The notes under the pieces are model-generated. The model saw nothing but the letters and a program-made list of their open reading frames with translations, did not search any database and had not been told where the DNA came from. Shown piece after piece: positions 40,584 to 48,907 of a stretch of 55,825 nt of DNA (the stretch's first letter is position 1; every line of letters begins with the position of its first letter). Source of the stretch: Lentisphaerae bacterium GWF2_49_21 (GTDB taxonomy: Bacteria; Verrucomicrobiota; Lentisphaeria; Victivallales; GWF2-50-93); NCBI GenBank assembly GCA_001804805.1, contig MHBH01000009.1, positions 1 through 55,825 on the forward strand. Direction: 5' to 3'. The position numbers were made by a program, and so were the translations under genes.

Positions 40584-42269
40584 TCATTTGACACCGGATT
40601 TACTCCCAGGAAGTTTCCTGTTCGTCTGCCAATCGATGATCTGGCCGTCAGCCGACAGGCGTTCGCGCAGCGCGTCGTATGGAAGATCCTGCAATGAGAT
40701 TTTGCCGTCGATCGCGAGGCTCGCGGCAGTGGCGGCGGATTGGCCTAGCACCATGAAGACCGGTTCCATCCGCATGGACCCATATGCCGCATGCGTGGCG
40801 GAGGAGCAGACCGGCACCAGCAGGTTCTCGCATTCACCGCGCCTGGGTATGATGGCACGGTAGCTGATCCCGAACGGCGCGGGCACCTTGACGAACATGC
40901 CGCCCTCGCTTGTCACGAAGCCTTCAGGCGATACAAAGAGTTTTATCGCATGGGAGTCCATGTGATATGAGCCAAGCCCCACCGGATCCGTCGCGACATC
41001 CTTGCCTAGTGCGGTGTTTTCAGTGACAACGTAATCGCCGACCATGCGGCGGGCTTCGCGGACGTAGAGCTGAAACGGCCAGTTTCCGGTGTCGGTGAAC
41101 TCGTCCTTTGCCAGCCCCCAAGGGGCATAGCGAAGGCGGACTTTCTCGGGAATGCGCGGATGGTTCTGCAGGGTCCAGATGAGACCTCGCTGCCAGTGCT
41201 CATGATCTTTTGCAATGCGCTCGCGGGTGGCGTAATCGGCCTCCGGGTAGTCCCAGTTCATGCCGACAAAATCCGTGGAAACATAGCCGTTGTTATTGCT
41301 GTCGGTCTTTCCATTAGGCAACATGTCAAACTTGAAGAAGTTATCTGTCGCCACTCCTGCTTCGATGAACCGGAAGAGGATTTCGTATTGCTTTTCGTCG
41401 TAATCTGCCGGCTTCTTCACAGGTATCCGGTTTTCAGGAAATTTTGTAAGGCACATCCGGTAATTGTAAGCCTGAACTCCCCGATCGCCTTCGCCCACCT
41501 TCCCACCCCAGGCGGGATGGATGCGGGGCAGGAGTCCGCTCTTGGTATCTCCCTTGATTTGATACGGATCAATCCCCTCGGGGAAGCGGCCGGGGAGCGG
41601 CATGGGCCTGATCCCGTTGATCGTTTCGTTGTATCGGCTGTTGGGTTCGCGCCCGACGAAATACGTGACACCGGATGCGGCCATCAGATCGCCTTCGTAA
41701 GTTGCGTCGATGAACATCCTGGCTTTGAAAACGCGGCCGGATTCCATGGCGATGCTGACTATTTTACGCCCCTCTTTTTCCACGCCGCTCTTGCGATTCA
41801 GCTTTTCATTGCGAAAGACCTTCACCTTTGCTTCAGTTGCCATCCGGTCGAACAGCCGTTCTGCAACGGAAGGCTCGAGAATCCACATTGTCTGATCGTC
41901 GGGGGACAGCGGGGAATGCTGTCCACTCATTTTGTGCTTTTTCTCAAGCTTCCATGCGGCATCATCCTGGTAGTATTCCCAGACCCTGTGGAAATACTCA
42001 CGGGCCAGTCCGCCAATCGTCCGCGGATTTCCAACATCGACCCAGCCGAGTCCGCCGCTGGTCAATCCCCCGAGGTGTTTGTTGGGCTCAATCAGGGCCA
42101 CGGTTTTTCCCATACGCGCCGCCTGGACAGCGGCAATGACTCCGGCGCTATTGCCACCGTAGACGACGATGTCATACGTTTCGGCTTTGTCCTGTGCCGA
42201 CATAGCAGTCGACGAACCTGTTCCAATGAGGGCACACGCCAGCAAGAAAACACAATAATGTCTTTCCAT
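40584..42269 (-). CDS. Secreted FAD-dependent oxidoreductase
   Basis: 561 residues. The signal peptide is about residues 1-25 (HYCVFLLACALIGTGSSTAMSA). The FAD-binding Rossmann motif is YDIVVYGGNSAGVIAAVQAA with IEPN, followed by HLGGLTSGGLGWVD; this is the FAD_oxidored (PF12831) form common in Lentisphaerota and Planctomycetes. MFIDATYEGDLMAASG and SSATHAAYGSMRMEPVFMVLGQSAATAA near the end are typical. Substrate is unknown; members lie in polysaccharide or sugar loci, but a direct link to the neighbouring GH30 is inference. The GGNSAG dinucleotide loop deviates only slightly from the GxGxxG consensus. Confidence 0.85.
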   Translation of the reverse strand: MERHYCVFLLACALIGTGSSTAMSAQDKAETYDIVVYGGNSAGVIAAVQAARMGKTVALIEPNKHLGGLTSGGLGWVDVGNPRTIGGLAREYFHRVWEYYQDDAAWKLEKKHKMSGQHSPLSPDDQTMWILEPSVAERLFDRMATEAKVKVFRNEKLNRKSGVEKEGRKIVSIAMESGRVFKARMFIDATYEGDLMAASGVTYFVGREPNSRYNETINGIRPMPLPGRFPEGIDPYQIKGDTKSGLLPRIHPAWGGKVGEGDRGVQAYNYRMCLTKFPENRIPVKKPADYDEKQYEILFRFIEAGVATDNFFKFDMLPNGKTDSNNNGYVSTDFVGMNWDYPEADYATRERIAKDHEHWQRGLIWTLQNHPRIPEKVRLRYAPWGLAKDEFTDTGNWPFQLYVREARRMVGDYVVTENTALGKDVATDPVGLGSYHMDSHAIKLFVSPEGFVTSEGGMFVKVPAPFGISYRAIIPRRGECENLLVPVCSSATHAAYGSMRMEPVFMVLGQSAATAASLAIDGKISLQDLPYDALRERLSADGQIIDWQTNRKLPGSKSGVK

Positions 42270-42401
42270 AAATTCCTTCCGTTATCAAAATAATGGCATT
42301 CAATAGGTTATGCACGCCGTGAACTCCAACTTTAGAAATCAGCTCAAAAGAGGCAAATTGCCTCATATACAAATAGTCTCATAATAGAATTTACTTAAAA
42401 G

Positions 42402-42456
42402 GGAGGGCGGACTTTCCAGTCCGCCAAATCGCGGGTTGGAAAACCCGCGCTCCTTT
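42402..42456. repeat. Palindromic repeat family C (copy 3)
   Basis: GGAGGGCGGACTTTCCAGTCC and CGCGGGTTGGAAAACCCGCG, ending CTCCTTT, match the copy at 21638 almost base for base. It lies between the minus-strand FAD oxidoreductase gene and the 3' end of the prepilin-like gene and could end that transcript. Just before it, 42306-42335 carries a short repeat shared with about 30383-30418. Confidence 0.75.
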
Positions 42457-42490
42457 GAAATGTAAATACAATTATGCAACTACTAGTAAG

Positions 42491-43327
42491 TCATCGCTCC
42501 ACGGAGAAAAGCAAAGAGTTGCTGGCTGCATGGGTTCCAATATATTTTAGATCCGCAAACGGAATCCATTCCGCATGGCCGTCGCAAAAGACATGATTGC
42601 TCCCGTCAACCCTTATGGCTTTAACTACAACAAAAGACGGGTTGTTCGCAGGATATGGAACAAACTCGCCTTTTCCAGTCACATGGTTCATACGGAAAAT
42701 ACCGTCCCCTGCCCATTGATAGACTTCGTCGCTCATTAGAACATCGTTCGGACTGTTCTTTGCCACGTTGAAGTCAGTATAGAAAGTCCCCAGGTAGTTC
42801 TTCCCGGGATAGTAATGATAATTGGCCCGTGGATCAGCGTCAGTGTTTGCCGGGTTGTCGACAGAAGCCGCGTCCAAGGCAGGACATTTCCAGACATTGA
42901 AATTCTGCAAGTAATCGGACATCCTTGTAAGAAGCGAGTCAGAGGAATGCCTGAAGACATCCGGCATGTCGGTATTCCATGAAATCTTTGGCAGAAGCTG
43001 AGTGTTGTCACTCTCATACGCGAAGAGTGACAGGTAGCATTGCTTGAAATTGCTCACGCACACAATCCGCTTTGAATAGGATTTGGCTGTAGCAAGGGCC
43101 GGCAGCAGCAATGACGCCAAGATTGCGATAATTGCAATGACCACGAGCAACTCGATAAGAGTAAAGAGAGTTGCTCTCGTCTTCGCTTGAAACGCCTGGC
43201 GTTTCTCAGCTTCGCCGGGCGCAGCCACCAGAAGCTCGATCAAGGTGAAACATCTTGTCCGAACATGCATACGTCCCCTAAAAGGGAGAGAGCATGCTCT
43301 GTCAGACAATGAAAAGACATTGCTCAT
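42491..43327 (-). CDS. Prepilin-type protein with doubled N-terminal cleavage motif
   Basis: 278 residues. The ATG at 43327 is preferred because GGGGGAG lies before it; an ATG at 43270 is also possible. The N-methylation motif FTLIELLV appears twice, at residues 27-34 and 55-62. Only the second is followed by the full hydrophobic helix ([16 protein letters not shown], 63-78). The residues before the two Phe are Cys and Leu rather than the usual Gly. The C-terminal part contains [15 protein letters not shown], the DGH signature of the PVC-type prepilin family (DUF1559-like). It is probably a secreted pseudopilin-like protein. The doubled leader looks like an internal duplication or recombination. 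It is divergent from an AraC-family gene. Confidence 0.82.
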   Translation of the reverse strand: MSNVFSLSDRACSLPFRGRMHVRTRCFTLIELLVAAPGEAEKRQAFQAKTRATLFTLIELLVVIAIIAILASLLLPALATAKSYSKRIVCVSNFKQCYLSLFAYESDNTQLLPKISWNTDMPDVFRHSSDSLLTRMSDYLQNFNVWKCPALDAASVDNPANTDADPRANYHYYPGKNYLGTFYTDFNVAKNSPNDVLMSDEVYQWAGDGIFRMNHVTGKGEFVPYPANNPSFVVVKAIRVDGSNHVFCDGHAEWIPFADLKYIGTHAASNSLLFSVER

Positions 43328-43467
43328 AATCGTAACTCCCCCTTATGCAATTATTCTAACATAAAACAAAACCATAAGCAATACTCCCGATTTACATATA
43401 TTATTCAAAAAGTTGTGATATTTTATCATTATTCGGAAATAGAGGCTGATAACCGAGGAGGATGCGG

Positions 43468-44334
43468 ATGCAAAAGCAGACGATGAAATACCGTGACTGG
43501 CTGAACCTTAGTTCCCATCTGCTCTGGTGCTATGAACATCGGATGATAAGCCCTCCCAGGGAGATGAAAAGGGGGAAGTACAATTTTACAAACAACGGCG
43601 CCTGGCTGGTGCACAGGGGATGGGCGCAGGTCAAGCATGACGGCAAGATCTTCAGGGCGTTGCCTGGGCAATGGCTGATCGTCAAGCCTGTTAGCAGGTC
43701 TCATCTTTTCGCCGCGGATACTGTCATGTTGTCCGTGGCCTTTGACGCGCACTGGCCGGACGGAAGCAAATGGATTGAAGACGGCCTCAGCCTGGTCATC
43801 AACGCCGAAGATCATCCTTTGCTTGAGAAACGCGCGAGGCCGATGGCTAGGATCATGAAGAACATCGGCATAGCTCCGGGAATATGGAACATGCGGGATT
43901 ACAGGGTGGACTCATCTGATTTTTTCGCATTGGAAAGGCACTTGAACAACTGGTTTGCGGAACTGTTGAAGGCATTGAGCGACCATGGCGTCCATCCCTC
44001 CGGAAATTTTGGGATTGACGAACGGGTTGCAAGAGCCGTCGCAATAATGAACAATTCGGTTGTGGAGGAGAACTTTGACATGCACAAGCTGTCTGCCCAG
44101 ATCGGGATCAGCCTGGTCCATCTGGTCAGGCTTTTCCAGAAGGAGATGAACCGCAGTCCCAAAGCCTATTTTGAAGATCTGCGCCTCAGATATGCCATGG
44201 ACCGCCTGAATTCGAAAGGTGAAAGAATCAACGAAGTCGCCAATGCCCTGGGATTTGCTTATTTATCAAACTTTTCCAACTGGTTCAGGAAGCATACAGG
44301 GATGTCGCCAAGAAATTATATTGACAGTATTTAG
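43468..44334 (+). CDS. AraC-family transcriptional regulator
   Basis: 288 residues from the ATG at 43468, since GAGGAGG (43455-43461) abuts the earlier ATG at 43462 too closely. The N-terminal cupin-like region includes GAWLVHRGWAQVKHDGK and LPGQWLIVKPVSRSH. The C-terminal 100 residues contain both HTH motifs (NFDMHKLSAQIGISLVHLVRLFQKEMN and GERINEVANALGFAYLSNFSNWFRKHTG) ending in SPRNYI. It is divergent from the prepilin-like gene, with about 140 bp between, and precedes the chorismate-synthase-like gene, which lies on the opposite strand. Targets cannot be told; a role for the prepilin-like gene is possible. Confidence 0.86.
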   Translation: MQKQTMKYRDWLNLSSHLLWCYEHRMISPPREMKRGKYNFTNNGAWLVHRGWAQVKHDGKIFRALPGQWLIVKPVSRSHLFAADTVMLSVAFDAHWPDGSKWIEDGLSLVINAEDHPLLEKRARPMARIMKNIGIAPGIWNMRDYRVDSSDFFALERHLNNWFAELLKALSDHGVHPSGNFGIDERVARAVAIMNNSVVEENFDMHKLSAQIGISLVHLVRLFQKEMNRSPKAYFEDLRLRYAMDRLNSKGERINEVANALGFAYLSNFSNWFRKHTGMSPRNYIDSI

Positions 44335-44360
44335 GCATTGCAAATCAGGGCGGGGGTTGA

Positions 44361-44442
44361 AGTAGGTACGGCCTTTAGGCTGTACCATTCTTAGTTCTAA
44401 AAATACCAAAATGCTGGTACAGGCTAAAGCCCGTACCTACTT
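44361..44442. repeat. Palindromic repeat family A between convergent genes
   Basis: A direct unit at 44361-44392 and an inverted unit at about 44413-44442 flank a 20-bp A/T-rich spacer. The inverted unit ends CTACTT and contains the stop codon (44437-44439) of the chorismate-synthase-like gene. Confidence 0.8.
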
Positions 44443-45768
44443 GGAAATCTTATCCTTAAGCATCTGGTACCCGTAATGGGCGATCAGGTAGTCGAGGAGA
44501 ACGATTGCCATGTAGTTCTCGGCGACCGGCCAGATGCGTCCGGCGATCGTGGGATCGCGGCGCGTTATTGCGGCAAGTGCCTTGTTCTCCATAGTGTATT
44601 TGTCGATCGTGACCTGTTTCTTGTCGATAGTAGGTGTGGGCTTGACTGCGACTCTCGCAACGATTGGCTGTCCGGTGGCGAGTCCGCCAGTGATTCCGCC
44701 GGCGTTGTTGCTCATGAACTTGACCTTGCCCTTTTCAGCGCGCATCGCGTCGTTCGACTGGATGCCGGTCATGTCCTTTACTGCGAATCCAGCTCCGACC
44801 TCGACGCCCTTGACGGCGCCGATTCCGAGCATCCTGCCGAGTTCAGCATCAAGTTTCTTGAAGACGGGTTCACCGAGTCCGCAGGGAACTCCGAGCGCGA
44901 CGACTTCCACTACTCCACCGGACGAATCTCCGGTCGCGGAGATCTTGTTGCAGGCCGCGAGCATTTCTTCGGCGGCATCTACGTCCGGACAGTTCACGAC
45001 GTGGTGGACGCCATATTTCTTCCTGATGGCCTTGGAATCCATCTTCGGGGTCTTTGCGCGGATCGCGTCTATTTCCTTTTCAATTTCTGCGAATATCGCA
45101 GCTTTCTGGAGGAAGCGCATGTCCATGGTGATGCGTTTCTTCACATAGATTTCCTGATAGAACGGATCGAGGTCGCGGCGCATCTTCTTGAAGGCGTCCG
45201 TGCCCTTGAGGACTTTTGCATAATCCATCTCATTGCACCGGACTCCCGCCATTTCGCGGATATATGAGAATACTTCGATGCCACAGGCTTTGAGGACTTT
45301 CTTGGCGACATAACCGGCTGCGACGATCGTAGCGGTATAACGCCCGCTGAAAATTCCGGCGCCGATCGCGTCATCATCCGGACCATATTTAATGAAGGAG
45401 GCATATGATGCATGTCCCGGGCGAGGGGTTCTGTTGGTGCTCTGGTACTGCCAGACATGGATGTCATGGCGGTCGAGGTTCGGGATGAGGATTGTGATCG
45501 GTGTTCCGTTCGTGAGGTTCTTGTTTCCGGCCTTTTCGATGGTGTCCCATGAGTTAAGTCCTGTGTATATTATAGGAAGGTCAGGTTCCTTTCTAGGGGA
45601 TGAAAGCTCGTCGGCTCCGGGTTTGCGGAGGAGAAGATCGCCGTAGATCTCCTGTTCAGTGAGGAGCATGCCCGGGGGAACGCCCTGTATTAAGGAAGTA
45701 AGTCCTTCCTGATATGACCCGCCAGCCACGCTGACCTGGAAAAAATTACCTAAATGACAACCCATCAT
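44437..45768 (-). CDS. Divergent chorismate-synthase-family protein with altered active site
   Basis: 443 residues; canonical enzymes have about 360. The AroC fold is clear: VPPGMLLTEQEIYGDLLLRKPG, FIKYG, RPGHASY (His119), VAAGYVAKKVLKA, GDSSGGVVEVVA, FMSNNAGGITGGLATGQ, KPTPTID and PVAENYMAIVLLDYLI. Canonical FGESHG is replaced by AGGSYQ (residues 15-20), so the conserved Glu and catalytic His are Gly17 and Tyr19. GRSSARET becomes GIFSGRYTAT, keeping only one Arg (143), and the HDP of the late motif is RDP. These positions bind EPSP, FMN or protons in known enzymes, so I doubt ordinary chorismate synthesis. The stop codon lies in a family A repeat. It could be a paralogue with a new role or simply a divergent lineage. 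Confidence 0.8.
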   Translation of the reverse strand: MMGCHLGNFFQVSVAGGSYQEGLTSLIQGVPPGMLLTEQEIYGDLLLRKPGADELSSPRKEPDLPIIYTGLNSWDTIEKAGNKNLTNGTPITILIPNLDRHDIHVWQYQSTNRTPRPGHASYASFIKYGPDDDAIGAGIFSGRYTATIVAAGYVAKKVLKACGIEVFSYIREMAGVRCNEMDYAKVLKGTDAFKKMRRDLDPFYQEIYVKKRITMDMRFLQKAAIFAEIEKEIDAIRAKTPKMDSKAIRKKYGVHHVVNCPDVDAAEEMLAACNKISATGDSSGGVVEVVALGVPCGLGEPVFKKLDAELGRMLGIGAVKGVEVGAGFAVKDMTGIQSNDAMRAEKGKVKFMSNNAGGITGGLATGQPIVARVAVKPTPTIDKKQVTIDKYTMENKALAAITRRDPTIAGRIWPVAENYMAIVLLDYLIAHYGYQMLKDKISK

Positions 45769-46336
45769 AAATAAATTTCTCCGAAATTTATAAGTTGAAA
45801 ATCCAATTGATTAAGGCGGTTACAGATAATATAAATCCCTGAAAAGTCAAACAGTGCTTCGTTTTTGCAGAGGCAAGTCTTTTCTTGATCCGTTTCATCG
45901 CCTCGATGCCTGAAACAAGGCTGAATCTTCGCTTCAGCTTGCATAACCTGTTGAATGCTAAGACAAACTAAAGTTTGTACTCCAACGGGTATGTTTCAGC
46001 AACAATTGTATTTTTGTTTTTGCAATCAGCCTTTAGTTCAAGCGGAGAATATTATATAAGACAATTTAAAAACAGCAATGTTCCATCATTATGAAAAAAG
46101 ATAATTTGCAGGATTTAAATTTTAAAGGAGGGCGGGTTTTCATACCCGCCAAAAGAAAATATCGCGGGTTGGACCACAGCCATCCGGCGTGGCAGGAAAC
46201 CCGCGCTCCTTTGTTTATAAATCAGTTCAATGGAATCATGCAATTCCTTAAGGGATAAAATTCATCCTGCAAGCTCTGGCAAAGTAACATAGTCCGGTTT
46301 ACATTATCAGCCCTGAAAAACTAGGAAGGGGAACAC
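45769..46336. other. Intergenic region before the arabinose genes
   Basis: 568 bp without a convincing gene. It contains ACAAACTAAAGTTTGTACTCC, a 16-bp palindrome with its flank (about 45962-45982), and family C copy 4 at 46127-46212. The last 120 bp form the leader of the ribulokinase gene, with ribosome site GGAAGGGG just before its ATG. No promoter or AraC-like site can be fixed with confidence. Confidence 0.4.
46127..46212. repeat. Palindromic repeat family C (copy 4) with nested palindrome
   Basis: GGAGGGCGGGTTTTCATACC and the ending ACCCGCGCTCC match family C. The loop of the second hairpin (GCGGGTTGG/AAAACCCGC) is interrupted by about 23 bp (CCACAGCCATCCGGCGTGGC, about 46174-46193), itself a palindrome of the CCA..CCGG..TGG type. 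Confidence 0.65.
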
Positions 46337-48013
46337 ATGTCAAAAAACAATTTCGTGATTGGTCTCGATTATGGGACGGATTCGGTAAGATGTCTTATCG
46401 TTGATGCTTCTAACGGCAGGGAGATTTCGAGCGCTGTCCACTACTACAGCCGCTGGCAGGACGGGAAGTTCTGTCTGCCGGTCGAAAACCAGTTCCGCCA
46501 GCATCCCCTCGACTATCTCGAGGGGCTTGAGATCACCGTGAAGAAGTCCGTAAAGGCCGCGGGTGCGAATGTCGCAAAGAACATCAAGGGAATCTCGATC
46601 GACACCACAGGTTCGACCCCGATAGCGGTTGACAGGAACGGCGTGGCGCTTTCGCTGCAGGACGAGTTCAAGAACAACCCCAATGCGATGTTCATCCTGT
46701 GGAAGGACCATACCGGAATTAAGGAAGCCGAGGAGATAAACACTCTCGCCCATAGCGGGAAGTTCGAGGATTTCACGAAATATTGCGGCGGAATATATTC
46801 CTCCGAATGGTTCTGGGCGAAAGTCCTGCACGCCCTCAGGGCCGACAAGAAGGTCCGCGCCGCGGCGTTTTCCTGGGTTGAACACTGCGACTGGCTGCCT
46901 GCCGTCCTTACAGGCGACACGAATCCACTCACTCTCAAGCGCGGCAGATGCTCTTCCGGACACAAGGCGATGTGGCATGAATCATTTGGCGGATTGCCTT
47001 CTGAAGAATTCCTGACAAAGCTTGATCCGCTTCTCAAAGGCCTGCGTGGCCGTCTCTATAAGGATACATATACCTCCGACTGTGCCGCAGGGACTCTTTC
47101 CCCGGTTTGGGCGAAAAAGCTCGGTCTGGGCGAAAATGTCGTGGTCGGCATCGGGGCTTTCGATGCGCACATGGGCGCTGTCGGCGGACAGATCAAACCC
47201 TACATAATGAGCAAAGTAATGGGAACTTCAACATGCGACATGCTGATCGCTCCAATGAACAAGGTCGGCAAGAAACTCATCCGCGGGATCTGCGGACAGG
47301 TTGACGGCTCGATCGTTCCGGGAATGCTCGGTATGGAAGCAGGGCAGTCCGCGTTCGGTGACATCTACGCCTGGTACAGGAATGTCCTCATGTGGCCGCT
47401 TCAGAATGCGCTTGCCTCAGAAATAAAATCCGAGAGCGCGAGGAAGAAGATAATTGATGCAGTTCATCACAGCGTCATTCCGGCACTTTCCAAGTCCGCG
47501 GCGAAAATTCCGATCGGCGAATCAGGAATTGTCGCACTCGACTGGATGAACGGCAGGCGCACACCTGATGCGAACCAGGCGCTCAAGGGCGCCATCGGCG
47601 GACTTAATCTTGGAAGCGATGCACCTAGGATTTTCCGCGCTCTCGTCGAAGCCACGGCATTCGGATCAAAGAAGATAGTCGACCGTTTCGTGGATGAAGG
47701 CGTCGAGATCAAGGGAGTCATTGCACTTGGCGGAGTTGCGAAGAAATCTCCGTTCATCATGCAGACGGTTACGGATGTGCTTGGCATGAAGATCAAGGTG
47801 GCGCGTTCCGAACAGGCATGCGCGCTTGGAGCTGCGATGTTCGCAGCAGTTGTTGCAGGCATATATAGAAATGTGGAGGCGGCGCAGGACGCCATGGGTA
47901 GCGGATTCGAGGCCGAATACACGCCGGACAAGACGAATTCCGCGAAATACGCAAAGCTCTATGCGAAATATTCGTCCCTCGGCGGATTTGTGGAGGAGGA
48001 GACGAAAAAGTAG
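46337..48013 (+). CDS. araB: Ribulokinase
   Basis: 558 residues, close to the 560 of AraB. The FGGY-kinase start FVIGLDYGTDSVRCLIVDA carries the phosphate-binding Asp-Tyr-Gly-Thr loop. GISIDTTGSTPIAVD and LWKDHTGIKEA (ribulokinase-specific), SSEWFWAKVLHALR, VEHCDWLP, and the nucleotide motif GGVAKKSPFIMQTVTDVLGM are present. The reaction is ATP-dependent phosphorylation of L-ribulose. It is the first of three genes (araB, araD, isomerase), separated from each other by short palindromic repeats but clearly one pathway. The TAG stop abuts a GACAGGC palindrome. No arabinose transporter is in the window. Confidence 0.92.
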   Translation: MSKNNFVIGLDYGTDSVRCLIVDASNGREISSAVHYYSRWQDGKFCLPVENQFRQHPLDYLEGLEITVKKSVKAAGANVAKNIKGISIDTTGSTPIAVDRNGVALSLQDEFKNNPNAMFILWKDHTGIKEAEEINTLAHSGKFEDFTKYCGGIYSSEWFWAKVLHALRADKKVRAAAFSWVEHCDWLPAVLTGDTNPLTLKRGRCSSGHKAMWHESFGGLPSEEFLTKLDPLLKGLRGRLYKDTYTSDCAAGTLSPVWAKKLGLGENVVVGIGAFDAHMGAVGGQIKPYIMSKVMGTSTCDMLIAPMNKVGKKLIRGICGQVDGSIVPGMLGMEAGQSAFGDIYAWYRNVLMWPLQNALASEIKSESARKKIIDAVHHSVIPALSKSAAKIPIGESGIVALDWMNGRRTPDANQALKGAIGGLNLGSDAPRIFRALVEATAFGSKKIVDRFVDEGVEIKGVIALGGVAKKSPFIMQTVTDVLGMKIKVARSEQACALGAAMFAAVVAGIYRNVEAAQDAMGSGFEAEYTPDKTNSAKYAKLYAKYSSLGGFVEEETKK

Positions 48014-48072
48014 GACAGGCTTTCCAGCCTGTCCTTAAAGATAGCGGGCTAGAAAGCCCGCCATACTTAAGG
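48011..48072. repeat. Two-hairpin palindrome between araB and araD
   Basis: GACAGGCTTTCCAGCCTGTC (48014-48033) and GCGGGCTAGAAAGCCCGC (48043-48060) form two hairpins. The TAG stop codon of araB directly adjoins the first, and the araD start codon follows 21 bp after the second. It resembles family C in layout and family B in its ACAGGC core. Confidence 0.65.
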
Positions 48073-48081
48073 AAATACAAT

Positions 48082-48777
48082 ATGTCAAAATACAAGGCTC
48101 TGAAGGAACAGGCGTGGGAATGCAACATGGAAATCCCGAAGCTCGGGCTTGCCATCTACACGTTCGGGAATGTCAGCGCGGTCGACCGTTCAAAAGGCGT
48201 GTTCGCGATAAAACCAAGCGGCGTGCCTTATGACAGGCTGAAGCCCCGCGAAATGGTTGTCGTGGATCTCGAGGGCAAGGTTGTCGAAGGATCGCTGAGA
48301 CCTTCCTCCGATACGAACACGCATGCCGTCCTATACAGGAGTTTCTCCGACATCGGTGGGATTGTCCACACGCATTCGACATATGCCGTGGCCTGGGCGC
48401 AGGCGATCAGGCCGATTCCGATCTTCGGCACGACACACGCCGACCATCTTGTCGAAGCTGTGCCATGCACTGAAGTCATGGACGATGAAATGATAAAGGG
48501 TGATTACGAGGAGCAGACTGGACAGCAGATCCTTGACGCCTTCAAAAAACGCAGCTACAAGGAAGTCGAGATGGTGCTTGTTGCCTGCCATGGTCCGTTC
48601 ACCTGGGGCGCTACCCCGGGGAAGGCGGTCTACAACAGCGCAGTCCTCGAGGAACTTGCGAAGATGGCGTATCTGACACTGACAATAAATCCCAAGGCTC
48701 CTGAACTTAAGAAAACGCTCATCGACAAACATTACCAGAGGAAGCACGGGAAGAATTCGTATTACGGGCAGAAATGA
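48082..48777 (+). CDS. araD: L-ribulose-5-phosphate 4-epimerase
   Basis: 231 residues, exactly the AraD length. A class II aldolase-fold enzyme with zinc ligands in GGIVHTHSTYAVAW (both His) and VACHGPFTWG (the third). The metal-site Asp/Glu region (SDTNTHAVLYRSF), GTTHADHLVEAVPCT and the tail GKNSYYGQK match AraD rather than fuculose aldolase. It converts L-ribulose-5-phosphate to D-xylulose-5-phosphate. The upstream (araB) and downstream (isomerase) genes complete the L-arabinose pathway. The start MSKYKALKEQAWECNMEIPK is typical of the family. Confidence 0.93.
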   Translation: MSKYKALKEQAWECNMEIPKLGLAIYTFGNVSAVDRSKGVFAIKPSGVPYDRLKPREMVVVDLEGKVVEGSLRPSSDTNTHAVLYRSFSDIGGIVHTHSTYAVAWAQAIRPIPIFGTTHADHLVEAVPCTEVMDDEMIKGDYEEQTGQQILDAFKKRSYKEVEMVLVACHGPFTWGATPGKAVYNSAVLEELAKMAYLTLTINPKAPELKKTLIDKHYQRKHGKNSYYGQK

Positions 48778-48806
48778 ATTGTAACTCGGAAATGGGATTT
48801 AAGAGT

Positions 48807-48867
48807 GTAGGACAGGCGTCTCGCCTGTAGGAAATTTAAATAAGAACAGGCGAGACGCCTATTCTAC
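48807..48867. repeat. Palindromic repeat family B (copy 3)
   Basis: GTAGGACAGGCGTCTCGCCTGT-type arm at 48807-48828, inverted at 48846-48867 around an A/T spacer. It sits between araD and the isomerase gene. Confidence 0.75.
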
Positions 48868-48907
48868 ATTATTTAAGAGATAATTTTTAATTTAGAAGGG
48901 ACATAAG

